DNA of 40,379 nucleotides, from positions 1 through 40,379 of the forward strand of contig NZ_VHLH01000035.1 in the NCBI RefSeq assembly GCF_006516965.1, read 5' to 3'. This document shows positions 15,466 to 24,076 of the stretch, piece after piece; positions within the stretch are counted from its first letter, which is position 1; every line of letters begins with the position of its first letter. The notes beneath the pieces are model-generated. The model did no database searches. It worked only from the letters and a program-made list of their open reading frames with translations, and was not told the DNA's origin. The position numbers and the translations under genes are program-made. The stretch comes from Pararhizobium mangrovi (GTDB lineage Bacteria > Pseudomonadota > Alphaproteobacteria > Rhizobiales > Rhizobiaceae).

Positions 15466-15690
15466 ATGCAGACGAGCGCGCACGGATGGGCTTTAGTACG
15501 CCCGTCGATGCTGCCTGCCGGTCGTATCCGCGCCGACATCGTTTCCGATTTCCATGGAAGCGTTGCCGCGCGATCCGCGATCCGAAGCTGCGGGCACGAC
15601 GTGCACACGACGATCGATCAGTTTTCGCCGGAATGGTTTCCGGCGACTTCGCATACCGGGCTTTCGCAAAAGGAGGATAGAACGCGATGA
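15466..15690 (+). CDS. small upstream frame coupled to the sugar-binding protein gene
   Basis: A 74-codon frame starts at ATG 15466 behind a strong SD (GGAGGAGG, five bases away). Its stop overlaps the ATG of the binding-protein gene in an ATGA arrangement. The product begins MQTSAHGWALVRPSMLPAGR and resembles no family I recognise; it has no signal peptide or membrane segment. The following gene has its own good SD (AAAGGAGG), so coupling is not essential. It may be a regulatory leader, a real small protein, or a chance frame in GC-rich DNA. Confidence 0.4.
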   Translation: MQTSAHGWALVRPSMLPAGRIRADIVSDFHGSVAARSAIRSCGHDVHTTIDQFSPEWFPATSHTGLSQKEDRTR

Positions 15691-16775
15691 GCAACGATCA
15701 CGAAGACCATCAGCAGAAACGCCGCATGATGGCGAGCCGACGTGCCGTCATGCAGGGCGCGCTCGGCGCTGGCGCGCTGGGTTCGCTCGCCGCGCTCGGC
15801 GCCAGCCCGGCGCTCGCGCAGGATGCGGGTGAAGGCAACTTCCCCAAGCACAAGAAGTGGAAGTTCACATTCGTCAACCACGTCTCGACGAACCCGTTCT
15901 TCGTGCCGACGCAGTACGGCATCGCCGATGCCTGCGCCCTGCTCGGCTGCGACTACCAGTGGACGGGCTCGCAGAAGTCGATCGCCTCGGAAATGGTCAA
16001 CGCCATGAACACGGCGATCGCGGCGAACGTCGACGGCATCGCGGTCTGCCTGGTCGACCAGCACGCCTTCAACGCCCCGACCGACCGGGCCCTGAAGGCC
16101 GGCATTCCGGTCTTCGCCTATAACGCCGACACGAAGGGCAACGACCGTCTCGCCTATATCGGCCAGGATCTCTACCTCGCCGGCAAGGCGCTCGGCGAAC
16201 GCATCGTCAGCCTCGTTGATTCCGGCGACGTCGTCGGCTTCATCGCGACGCCAGGCCAGCTCAACATTCAGCCCCGTCTCGACGGTGCGGCGGACGCCAT
16301 CAAGGAATCCGGTAAGAAGATCAACTTCAAGCAGATCGCGTCGGGCCCGACGGTCAACGAGGAGGTTTCGCGCGTCGATTCCTACTATGTCGGCCACAAC
16401 GATCTGAAGGGCATGTTCGCCGTCGACGCCGGATCGACCATGGCCGTCGCGAAGACCATGGAAAAGTACGGCCTTCACAAGAAGGGCGTACGCGGCGGCG
16501 GCTTCGACATGCTGCCGAACACGCTCGACGGCATCAAGAACGGCCACCTCGATTTTACCATCGACCAGCAGCCTTACCTTCAGGGCTTCTATACGGTCAT
16601 GGAGATGTTCATGTTCAAGATGTCCGGCGGGCTGACGGGACCGGCCAAGATCAACACGGGCCTGAAGTTCGTCACCAAGGACAACGTCGATCCGTACCAG
16701 AAGACGAAGACCCGCTTCGAGGGCAACTCCAGGAAGCAGCAGGTCGTGGAGCGTTCCGGACCGATCGGCGGCTGA
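15687..16775 (+). CDS. sugar ABC transporter, periplasmic binding protein (Tat-type signal)
   Basis: A 362-residue Peripla_BP_4 sugar-binding protein. The N-terminus has a twin-arginine-like signal (SRRAVMQGALGAGALGSLAA, cleavage after PALAQ). The mature body shows FTFVNHVSTNPFFVPTQYGI, AANVDGIAVCLVDQHAF, AGIPVFAYNAD and GMFAVDAGSTMAVAKTMEKY. AAAGGAGG lies upstream of ATG 15687. It leads the plus-strand cluster with a permease, an ATPase and an AraD1/GguC-type enzyme, so the ligand is probably a pentose, hexose or aldonic acid degraded through a 2-keto-3-deoxy acid. The exact ligand cannot be assigned. Confidence 0.85.
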   Translation: MSNDHEDHQQKRRMMASRRAVMQGALGAGALGSLAALGASPALAQDAGEGNFPKHKKWKFTFVNHVSTNPFFVPTQYGIADACALLGCDYQWTGSQKSIASEMVNAMNTAIAANVDGIAVCLVDQHAFNAPTDRALKAGIPVFAYNADTKGNDRLAYIGQDLYLAGKALGERIVSLVDSGDVVGFIATPGQLNIQPRLDGAADAIKESGKKINFKQIASGPTVNEEVSRVDSYYVGHNDLKGMFAVDAGSTMAVAKTMEKYGLHKKGVRGGGFDMLPNTLDGIKNGHLDFTIDQQPYLQGFYTVMEMFMFKMSGGLTGPAKINTGLKFVTKDNVDPYQKTKTRFEGNSRKQQVVERSGPIGG

Positions 16776-16784
16776 GCGATAATC

Positions 16785-17813
16785 ATGAACGATCAGACCT
16801 CGGCCGGCACCGCGTCCGGCCAAACGAGAACCGGCGACAAGCCGGCCCGGCGCCCCCTTTCGGGCGCCGGGATCTTCTTCCTGCGCCAGCGCGAGGCGAG
16901 CATTCTGATCGCCGGCATCCTGCTGGTGATCTACTTCCAGATCTCGAGTTCCGCCTTCCTCTCGGGGCCCAACCTCGGCAACCTTGTCCAATACTCCGCA
17001 ACGACGGCGATCATCGCCGCCGGCGAGGTCTTCGTGCTGGTGTGCGGCGAACTCGACCTTTCCGTCGGCATGGTCTACGCGCTCACGCCGTTCGTCATGT
17101 TCTTCGCCGTTTCGGCCGGTCTGCCGGTCTGGCTCGCGGTGATTCTCGGCCTTCTGGCCGCCGCGGTCGTCGGGCTGATCAACGGCGCCGTGACGACGCT
17201 CCTGAAGGTGCCTTCCTTCGTCACCACGCTCGGCATGCTCTTCCTCATCAACGGCTTCACGCTGACGATCTCGGGCGGCTTTCCCGTCCAGCCGCAGGCG
17301 GGCGCGGTCTTCACGGGGATCTTCGGCGCGAACGCGCTCGCGCTGATGGCATGGGCGGTCGTGATCGCTCTCCTCTTCCAGTTCGTGCTCAAGAAGACGC
17401 GCTGGGGCCTGCACACGGTGGCGACAGGCGGCAACCCGCACGGCGCGGCCGAAGTCGGCATCAAGACGAAGACGATCAAGACCGGCAACTTCGTCCTTTG
17501 CAGCGTGCTCGGCGGACTCGCCGGCATCCTCGACGCCTTCCGCATCGGCTCCATCGATCCGCTTTCCGGCGGAACGGAGATCATGTTCGCGGCGATCGCG
17601 TCGGCGGTGATCGGCGGCACGCTGCTTGCCGGCGGTGTCGGCACCATTCTGGGCGCCCTCCTCGGCGCGCTGGTGCTCGGCATTCTGAAGGACGGCTTCA
17701 CGCTGCTCGGTGTCAGCGCCTACACCTTCGACATGATCCTCGGAGGGGCGATTCTCGTCACCATGGTGATCAACGTGCGGCTGACGCTGCTCAAGGAACG
17801 CGGAGGCCTCTGA
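16785..17813 (+). CDS. sugar ABC transporter, permease
   Basis: A 342-residue inner-membrane permease of the RbsC/FrcC class with eight to ten hydrophobic segments. Typical blocks are VLVCGELDLSVGMVYALTPF, LKVPSFVTTLGMLFLINGF and VIGGTLLAGGVGTILGALLG. The first 25 residues are hydrophilic and cytoplasmic. It begins nine bases after the binding protein gene and ends three bases before the ATPase gene. Confidence 0.85.
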   Translation: MNDQTSAGTASGQTRTGDKPARRPLSGAGIFFLRQREASILIAGILLVIYFQISSSAFLSGPNLGNLVQYSATTAIIAAGEVFVLVCGELDLSVGMVYALTPFVMFFAVSAGLPVWLAVILGLLAAAVVGLINGAVTTLLKVPSFVTTLGMLFLINGFTLTISGGFPVQPQAGAVFTGIFGANALALMAWAVVIALLFQFVLKKTRWGLHTVATGGNPHGAAEVGIKTKTIKTGNFVLCSVLGGLAGILDAFRIGSIDPLSGGTEIMFAAIASAVIGGTLLAGGVGTILGALLGALVLGILKDGFTLLGVSAYTFDMILGGAILVTMVINVRLTLLKERGGL

Positions 17814-17816
17814 GAG

Positions 17817-18596
17817 ATGGCGGAGCAAAGCAGGGAAGTTCTACGCGCCGAACACATCTCCAAGTCCTTCGGGCAGGTGACGGCGCTGAAGGACATCAGC
17901 ATGCACCTGAACCGGGGCGAAGTGCTCGGGCTCCTGGGTGACAACGGCGCCGGCAAATCGACGCTGATGAAGATCTTTACCGGTTTTCATCAGCCGACAT
18001 CCGGCAAGCTGTTCCTGAACGGACGCGAAGTGACGTTGAAGTCCGTCGCGCACGGCCGCCAGATGGGTGTCGAGTGCGTCTATCAGGATCTGGCACTGGT
18101 CAACGAGATCAACGTCTACCGGAACATGTTCCTGCAACGCGAACCGACGCGCGGCGGCTTCCTTGGCATCCTGAACGACAGGGCCATGCGAAAGGCGGCC
18201 AGCGAACATCTCGGTCGCATCGGGGTGAACATTCCATCGGTCGACGCCGAGGTCTCCAAGCTTTCGGGCGGCCAGCGGCAGGCGATCGCCGTGGCCCGCT
18301 CGGTCTACCAGAAGTCCGACCTCCTGCTCCTCGACGAACCGACGGCCGCCATGGGCGCGAAGGAATCCGCCCAGATCCTCGACGTCATTCAGCGACTGCG
18401 GGAACAGGGAGACATGGCGATCATCATCATCGCGCACAATTACGCCCAGGTGTTCGACGTGTGCGACCGGGTCAATCTCGTCGAAGGCGGGAAGATCGTC
18501 TTCGACAAGCCGACGGCCGAAACCTCGGTGCAGGAACTGACGGATCTCGTCGTCAACGAATACAGGATGGCTCGCGCGAGCGTGCACGAGGCCTGA
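17817..18596 (+). CDS. sugar ABC transporter, single-domain ATPase
   Basis: A 259-residue ATPase with one ABC domain: Walker A GDNGAGKST (about residue 41), Q-loop in ECVYQDLALV, signature KLSGGQRQAIAVAR, Walker B LLLLDEPTAAMG, and IIIAHN as H-loop. It has the FrcA-type single-domain form rather than the roughly 510-residue dual form of GguA/RbsA or of EryE in this same window, so it probably works as a homodimer. It is followed after 67 bases by the AraD1/GguC-family gene. Confidence 0.87.
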   Translation: MAEQSREVLRAEHISKSFGQVTALKDISMHLNRGEVLGLLGDNGAGKSTLMKIFTGFHQPTSGKLFLNGREVTLKSVAHGRQMGVECVYQDLALVNEINVYRNMFLQREPTRGGFLGILNDRAMRKAASEHLGRIGVNIPSVDAEVSKLSGGQRQAIAVARSVYQKSDLLLLDEPTAAMGAKESAQILDVIQRLREQGDMAIIIIAHNYAQVFDVCDRVNLVEGGKIVFDKPTAETSVQELTDLVVNEYRMARASVHEA

Positions 18597-18663
18597 CGAA
18601 CTCGAAACGGCGGAACTCTTCCGTGTCACCGTTCGCAACGCCATTTTTCAAAAGGTGCGGTCC

Positions 18664-19665
18664 ATGCTTCTTTCGCAATTCTCCACGCCGGAAGGCACGA
18701 TCGGCGTCGCCGTCCGGGAGGGCGCCGGTGCCGCCGCACGCCGCGTGCCCGGCGCGGCGGGCATCGTCGATCTTGCAACGCGCGCGATCGACGCTCGCAA
18801 GGACATGGCCGCGATGGTCGCGGAAGCCGGCCGCGGCGACGCTGTCGACCTTGAAGCGCTCGCCCGCGAAGGACGCCTTCTCGCGCCGGTCTCGCACACC
18901 GATCCGGCGCATATCCACGTGACGGGCACGGGGCTCACCCATCTCGGTTCCGCCTCCACGCGCGATGCGATGCATACGCACGAGGAAAGCGAAGCGAAGG
19001 CGGAAAAGCTGACGGATTCCATGCGCATGTTCCGCATGGGCCTGGAAGGCGGCAAGCCGAAGTTTGGCGAGACCGGCGTGCAGCCCGAATGGTTCTACAA
19101 GGGCAACGGCACCTGCCTCGTCGCCCCCGGCGCACCGCTCGAATCGCCGGCCTTCGGCAAGGATGCGGGCGAGGAGCCGGAGATCGCCGGCATCTATCTC
19201 GTCGATCCCGACGGCATTCCGCGCCGCATCGGCTTTGCGCTTGCCAACGAATTCTCCGACCACGTCATGGAGCGCGAGAACTATCTCTATCTCGCGCACT
19301 CCAAGCTGCGCCCCTGCGCGTTCGGGCCGGAGCTGCTGGTCGGCGAGCTGCCCCACGACATCGCAGGCACCTCGCGCATTCGCCGCGACGGCGCGGTGCT
19401 ATGGGAAAAGCCGTTCCTGTCGGGCGAGGCGAACATGTCGCACACGCTCGCCAACCTCGAGCATCACCACTTCAAATATGCGGTGTTTCGCCAGCCCGGC
19501 GACCTGCATGTGCACATGTTCGGCACCGCGACGCTGTCATTCGCCGATGGAATTGCGACCCGGCCGGGAGACGTCTTCGAGATCGAATGCGAGACCTTCG
19601 GCCTTCCGCTCGCCAATCCGGTGGCGATCGCACCGGAAGAACGCGTGGAAGTCGTGCCGCTCTGA
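18664..19665 (+). CDS. AraD1/GguC-family protein (FAH fold), probable 2-keto-3-deoxy sugar acid dehydratase
   Basis: A 333-residue protein of the AraD1 (GguC) family, with a fumarylacetoacetate-hydrolase-like C-terminal domain. Recognisable blocks are THLGSASTRDAMH, FRMGLEGGKPKFGETGVQPE, WFYKGNGTCLVAPGAPLESP, DAGEEPEIAGIYLVDPDGIP with likely acidic metal ligands, and GFALANEFSDHVME. Related enzymes dehydrate 2-keto-3-deoxypentonates in non-phosphorylative pentose pathways, and GguC accompanies the ChvE-GguAB sugar system in Agrobacterium. ATG 18664 is preferred to GTG 18655 because AAAAGG then lies eight bases upstream. No sugar dehydrogenase or lactonase is in the window, so the rest of the pathway must be elsewhere. 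Confidence 0.78.
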   Translation: MLLSQFSTPEGTIGVAVREGAGAAARRVPGAAGIVDLATRAIDARKDMAAMVAEAGRGDAVDLEALAREGRLLAPVSHTDPAHIHVTGTGLTHLGSASTRDAMHTHEESEAKAEKLTDSMRMFRMGLEGGKPKFGETGVQPEWFYKGNGTCLVAPGAPLESPAFGKDAGEEPEIAGIYLVDPDGIPRRIGFALANEFSDHVMERENYLYLAHSKLRPCAFGPELLVGELPHDIAGTSRIRRDGAVLWEKPFLSGEANMSHTLANLEHHHFKYAVFRQPGDLHVHMFGTATLSFADGIATRPGDVFEIECETFGLPLANPVAIAPEERVEVVPL

Positions 19666-19705
19666 GCGGGCGTCCGATCGACCCCGATCCGTGGAGATAA
19701 GGAGC

Positions 19706-20698
19706 CTATTCGGCAGCTTCTCGCACGCTTGCTTCCGGATCCAGCCCCGTCGCCACGACGGAAACGCGGAACGTGCCTTCGAGCGCGTTGTCGAAGATCG
19801 CACCGACGACGATTTCCGTATCGTCGTCCACCTCGTCGCGGATGCGGGTCGCTGCCTCGTCCACCTCGAAAAGCGTCATGTCCATGCCGCCGGAGATCGA
19901 GATGAGGACGCCGCGTGCGCCGTTCATCGACTGTTCGTCGAGCAGCGGATTGGCGATCGCCGCATCCGCTGCCGACGTCGCCCTGCCCTCGCCCCGCGCT
20001 TCGCCGGTGCCCATCATGCCGCGGCCCATGCCCTTCATGACGCTCTTCACGTCGGCGAAGTCGAGATTGATCAGGCCTTCCTTGACGATGAGGTCGGTAA
20101 TGCAGGCGACGCCCGAATAAAGCACCTTGTCCGCCGCCGCGAAGGCATCGGCGAGCGTCGTCGCCGCGTCGGCGATGCGGAAGAGGTTCTGGTTGGGTAT
20201 GACGATGACGGTGTCGGCCGCTTCGCGCAGCCGCTCGATACCGGCCTCGGCCATGCGCATGCGCTTCGTGCCCTCGAAGCCGAAGGGTTTCGTCACCACG
20301 CCGACAGTGAGAATGCCGGCCTCCCGCGCAGCCCTGGCGATGACGGGGGCCGCACCCGTGCCCGTTCCGCCACCCATGCCGGCCGTCACGAAGCACATAT
20401 GCGTGCCGGCGAGGTAGTCCATCACCTCTTCCAGCGCCTCTTCAGCGGCGGCCGTGCCGACTTCCGCGATGGCGCCCGCGCCGAGACCTTCGGTCACCTG
20501 GGCGCCGAGCTGGATGACGTTGGGAGCCTTCGAGGCGGCAAGCGCCTGCGCGTCGGTATTGGCGACCACGAACTCGGCCCCTTCGAGGCCGGCCGTGATC
20601 ATGTTGTTGACCGCGTTGCCGCCGCCGCCCCCGACGCCGAGCACCGTCAGCTTCGGGCGCATCGTCGCCAGTTCCGGATGGGTGATGGATTCCGCCAT
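19706..20698 (-). CDS. FtsZ-like tubulin GTPase, C-terminally truncated
   Basis: A 330-residue FtsZ homologue with an intact GTPase core. Nucleotide-binding [15 protein letters not shown] lies near residues 19-33, tubulin signature GGGTGTG at 109-115, and the T7 catalytic loop NLDFADV at 211-217. The protein ends soon after the globular core. It lacks the long variable linker and conserved C-terminal peptide that bind FtsA and other partners in division FtsZ. Rhizobia carry such short extra FtsZ proteins (for example S. meliloti FtsZ2), and no ftsQ/ftsA lies next to it. ATG 20698 with GAGGGGACAGGA upstream is preferred over an in-frame start at 20740. Confidence 0.85.
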   Translation of the reverse strand: MAESITHPELATMRPKLTVLGVGGGGGNAVNNMITAGLEGAEFVVANTDAQALAASKAPNVIQLGAQVTEGLGAGAIAEVGTAAAEEALEEVMDYLAGTHMCFVTAGMGGGTGTGAAPVIARAAREAGILTVGVVTKPFGFEGTKRMRMAEAGIERLREAADTVIVIPNQNLFRIADAATTLADAFAAADKVLYSGVACITDLIVKEGLINLDFADVKSVMKGMGRGMMGTGEARGEGRATSAADAAIANPLLDEQSMNGARGVLISISGGMDMTLFEVDEAATRIRDEVDDDTEIVVGAIFDNALEGTFRVSVVATGLDPEASVREAAE

Positions 20699-20928
20699 GT
20701 CCTGTCCCCTCGATAACCGGGCGTCCGCGCGAATGCGCAAGAATCAGAGTGTCGAATGATCTGAAGAGAATCAGACCCCGCCCCGCCGCGCAAGGTGGCA
20801 GTCCGCCGAGACCACCGTTTCTGCATGGTTCCCCTACGCGTCAAAAAGATGGCTGCGCTTTCTCCCGCGCCGAAAGGAACAAAAGAGATCGACCGCGGCT
20901 TGAGCCGGAAATCCATGGAGAAACCCTC

Positions 20929-21801
20929 ATGCCCCAAGACCCTCTCAACCGCTATCCGCGCCCGCCATTCGCCAAGCAGAAGCAGTCGATGCCCGGCGCG
21001 ACGGACCAGATGGACCCGCGCCCGGACCACGGCGAGAAGACCTATCGCGGCAACGGCCGGCTCGAAGGCTGCGCGACGATCGTGACCGGCGCCGATTCCG
21101 GCATCGGCCGCGCCGTGGCAATCGCCTTCGCGCGCGAAGGTGCCGACGTCGCGATCTCCTATTACAGCGAGCATGAGGAAGCGAAGGAGACCGCGCGCCT
21201 CGTCGAGGAGGCGGGCCGCAAGGCGCTCGTCATCGCCGGCGACCTGAAGAAACAGGAGGAATGCAACGCCCTCGTCGAGCGCACGATCGAGGAATTCGGC
21301 AAGCTCGACGTGCTCGTCAACAACGCGGCGCACCAGGCGAGCTTCGCCAAGTTCGAGGACATCTCGGCGGAAGAATGGGACGTCACGTTCCGCACGAACA
21401 TCTACTCGATGTTCTATCTCTGCCAGGCAGCCGTGCCGCGCATGAAGCCGGGCTCGTCGATCGTCAATTCGTCCTCGGTCAATGCAACGGACCCCTCGGC
21501 ATCGCTGCTCGCCTACGCGACGACGAAGGGCGCGATCGCCAACTTCACCAACGGGCTCGCCGAGATGATCGCCGAGCGCGGCATTCGCGTGAACGCGGTG
21601 GCGCCGGGGCCGATCTGGACACCTTTCATCCCCTCCACGCTCGGCGAGGACCACGTCGCCAATTTCGGCGCGAACACGCCGCTCGGCCGCCCCGGCCAGC
21701 CGGCCGAACTCGCCGCGACCTACGTGCTTCTGGCATGCGACGAATCGAGCTACACGACCGGCGCGCTCTACGAGGTGACCGGCGGCAAGTCGATGATCTG
21801 A
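20929..21801 (+). CDS. short-chain dehydrogenase/reductase, stress-protein type
   Basis: A 290-residue classical SDR with the extended N-terminus (MPQDPLNRYPRPPFAKQKQS) of the YdaD/YhdF general-stress subgroup. The cofactor loop TGADSGIG is at residues 53-60, NNAA near 131, and the catalytic Ser (about 182), Tyr196 and Lys200 in AYATTK. The C-terminal TGALYEVTGGKSMI is typical. The substrate is unknown. GGAG lies eight bases before ATG 20929. The gene is divergent from the ftsZ homologue and ends just before a strong hairpin (21811-21839). Confidence 0.85.
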   Translation: MPQDPLNRYPRPPFAKQKQSMPGATDQMDPRPDHGEKTYRGNGRLEGCATIVTGADSGIGRAVAIAFAREGADVAISYYSEHEEAKETARLVEEAGRKALVIAGDLKKQEECNALVERTIEEFGKLDVLVNNAAHQASFAKFEDISAEEWDVTFRTNIYSMFYLCQAAVPRMKPGSSIVNSSSVNATDPSASLLAYATTKGAIANFTNGLAEMIAERGIRVNAVAPGPIWTPFIPSTLGEDHVANFGANTPLGRPGQPAELAATYVLLACDESSYTTGALYEVTGGKSMI

Positions 21802-21810
21802 ATGGCGATC

Positions 21811-21839
21811 GGCGGGGCGGCGACATTCGCCGCCCCGCC
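21811..21839 (+). terminator. 13-bp GC-rich hairpin after the SDR gene
   Basis: GGCGGGGCGGCGA (21811-21823) pairs exactly with TCGCCGCCCCGCC (21827-21839) around a 3-base loop, ten bases after the stop codon. No T-run follows, so it may need Rho or act as a 3' stabiliser. Confidence 0.6.
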
Positions 21840-22056
21840 CGCTTGCTCTCCTCTGCATCCTGCATCCGGTCGCGATCCTTAAAGTAAGACTGGATCGAAA
21901 AGCACGTCGGCAGCGAGCGCATCGCGGTCGCGCCGATGCCTTGTCGATCTTGCCGTTCCGATCAGCCGAATGGCTTCGCTCGCAGGGACTGGCGCCATAG
22001 CGTCCCGAGTTCTCGATGCGGGTTCACGTCATGTTTGCCGCGACACCCCCGAAGCG

Positions 22057-22118
22057 GTTTCCGACAGCGCATGTCGGAAACGCGAAGCCCGCTCCGACGG
22101 GGGCCGGAACGGGCTTCG
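22057..22118 (-). terminator. two tandem hairpins downstream of the DUF4142 gene
   Basis: First dyad: GTTTCCGACA (22057-22066) with TGTCGGAAAC (22072-22081). Second dyad: CGAAGCCCG (22083-22091) with CGGGCTTCG (22110-22118), extendable inward past one mismatch (TCCG/CGGA). They lie in the 362-base gap between the convergent SDR and DUF4142 genes and probably end or protect the DUF4142 transcript. The rest of that gap holds no gene I can see. Confidence 0.5.
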
Positions 22119-22163
22119 AGATCGGCTGACCGGCGAGCGTTGCCGCTGCGGCAGGCGAGATAC

Positions 22164-22724
22164 CTATGCCGACTGGTTCAGTTTCTCGGCCATCTGGAGA
22201 TGCTCCTTCAGCGTCGGCAGCGTCTTCTGGGCGAAGTCTTTCACGGGTCCGGCCTTGCCGTCCGTCGCAAACCCCTGGAAGAGGGCCACCGCCTGCTCGT
22301 GCGCCTTCACGTTCGCATCGATATACATCTGGTTGAACTGACCGGAAGACGCGTTCTCGAGCTTGTCGACCATGGCCTGATGCGTCTTGTCGAGCGAGCT
22401 CGGAACGCTCAGATCCGCGTCGGATGCCTTGACCGCCGACTTCAGGCCCTTGCCGGCCTTGGTATGGTCCGCGATCATCCGGTTGGCGAACTGCTTGACA
22501 TCGGCATCGTCCGACATCTTGAGCGCAACCTTCGCCATCTGGATTTCGGTCATGTTCGCCTGTGCGGCCATCGGCACGAACTTCGAAGCGTCGGTGACCT
22601 TTGCCATGGAAGACGAACTGTCGGACATCGTGCCGTTCGACATGGTGTCGTTCGAGCTCTGCGCGACCGCGAGCGGCGCGGTCATCGTAAGGGCGAGCGC
22701 TGCGACGATGAATTGGCGTTTCAT
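22164..22724 (-). CDS. DUF4142-family exported protein
   Basis: A 186-residue protein with a Sec signal peptide (MKRQFIVAALALTMTAPLAV, cleavage near AVAQS). A Ser/Asn/Met-rich linker is followed by a helical DUF4142 domain: DASKFVPMAAQANMTEIQMA, MSDDADVKQFANRMIADHTK, and the final KTLPTLKEHLQMAEKL. This ferritin-like four-helix fold is common in periplasmic proteins of rhizobia; the function is unknown. GAGGAGG before ATG 22724 sets the start. It is a lone gene. Confidence 0.82.
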   Translation of the reverse strand: MKRQFIVAALALTMTAPLAVAQSSNDTMSNGTMSDSSSSMAKVTDASKFVPMAAQANMTEIQMAKVALKMSDDADVKQFANRMIADHTKAGKGLKSAVKASDADLSVPSSLDKTHQAMVDKLENASSGQFNQMYIDANVKAHEQAVALFQGFATDGKAGPVKDFAQKTLPTLKEHLQMAEKLNQSA

Positions 22725-22928
22725 GGAAACCTCCTCGGGCAGGAAAACGATCCGGCGCGGAATGCGCCGTTGTCGGACCTGCCGAAGGGCAATTCGAGGG
22801 CGAGGCCATTGGTTCGGATACCGGAGCGATCCGGCAATCACGTTAACGTGCCCTGGTCTGCAATCCTCCCGCCCGTTACCGCGAAAATTCACGAGTAACA
22901 TCAGTGACTTAAAGACGTTTCGCGCGCT

Positions 22929-23828
22929 CTAGAACGAAGGAGCCTCGATGCCGGCCTGCCGGCAGGCGGCGATGACCGTGTTCGCCATCAGCATGGCGAT
23001 CGTCATCGGACCGACCCCGCCCGGCACTGGAGTCATGGCGCCGGCAACCGCTTCGGCCTCGTCGTGAGCGACGTCGCCGACGAGACGCGTCTTGCCCGGG
23101 CCGCGTTCGGGCGCGTCGATGCGGGTGATGCCGACGTCGATGATGGTCGCGCCGGGCTTGATCCAGTCGCCGCGCACCATGCCGGCGCGGCCGGTCGCAG
23201 CGACCAGGATGTCGGCGCGCCGACATACCGCCGAAAGGTCGGCGGTTCGCGAATGGGCCATCGTCACGGTCGCGTTGGCGGCGAGCAGCAATTGCCCCAT
23301 CGGCTTGCCGAAGAGGTTGGAACGGCCGACGACCACGGCCTCGAGCCCGGAAAGATCCTCCCCGTGGACGTCGCGCACGAGGCGCATCGCACCGGCCGGC
23401 GTGCAGGAAACGAGCCCACTCGAGCGATCGCCGCTCATCAGCTTGCCGGCATTGACGACGGTGAGCCCGTCGACGTCCTTTTCCGGCCGGATCGCCTGCG
23501 TCACGCTCGAAGCGTCGAGGTGCCCCGGCAAGGGAAGCTGCACGAGGATACCGTGGATCGCCTCGTCGGCGTTCAGGCGTTCGACCAGCGCAAGCAGATC
23601 CGCCTGTTCGGTGTCGGCCGGAAGCGTATGCTGCACGGATCGGAAGCCACAGGCCTCGGCACGCTTGCCCTTGCTGGCGACGTAGACGTGGCTTGCCGGA
23701 TCGTCGCCGACGATGACCACGGCGAGCCCGGCCTGAACGCCGGCTTCGCGCTTCAGCCGCTCGCTCGCCGCCGTCACATCCGCCAAAACCGCGGTCGCCG
23801 CCGCCTTACCGTCGATTACGCTCGCCAC
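22929..23828 (-). CDS. folD: bifunctional methylenetetrahydrofolate dehydrogenase/cyclohydrolase
   Basis: A 299-residue FolD, the usual length. It interconverts 5,10-methylene-, methenyl- and 10-formyl-tetrahydrofolate in the cytoplasm. Tyr49 and Lys53 in HVYVASKGK, Gln97 in ILVQLPLP and the aspartates of RPEKDVDG form the active site. [13 protein letters not shown] and [14 protein letters not shown] belong to the NADP-binding domain, and the end [18 protein letters not shown] is diagnostic. It starts with GTG 23828, with GGAG seven bases upstream. It stands alone between DUF4142 and the LuxR-type genes. Confidence 0.95.
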   Translation of the reverse strand: MASVIDGKAAATAVLADVTAASERLKREAGVQAGLAVVIVGDDPASHVYVASKGKRAEACGFRSVQHTLPADTEQADLLALVERLNADEAIHGILVQLPLPGHLDASSVTQAIRPEKDVDGLTVVNAGKLMSGDRSSGLVSCTPAGAMRLVRDVHGEDLSGLEAVVVGRSNLFGKPMGQLLLAANATVTMAHSRTADLSAVCRRADILVAATGRAGMVRGDWIKPGATIIDVGITRIDAPERGPGKTRLVGDVAHDEAEAVAGAMTPVPGGVGPMTIAMLMANTVIAACRQAGIEAPSF

Positions 23829-24076
23829 CTGCCGCTCCGTGTCGCGCTTACTGTTTCTCGCCCGTTTCGCCCGTCGATGGTCGCCGATCTCCGGACGGGC
23901 GCGAGGTTCCTGCCGGAGCGCTGTAGACGCGGCTTCGCGATCGGGTCAAGCGACCGTGGCGCGCACCGACCGCGGCCAAGACGCGCGCAAGGGCATCCGG
24001 CAGCCCCTTCGGCCCGGCCGATATCCTTCGAGATCGTGCTGCGGCCCGCTTCGCCGTCGCCAGTGAAGCACGAAGC

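Noticed and set aside
15618-17828. A 736-codon minus-strand frame opposite the sugar-binding protein and permease
   Set aside because: It has shadow composition (Glu/Asp/Arg-rich) and no motif. The plus-strand genes have signal peptide, membrane segments and SD sites.
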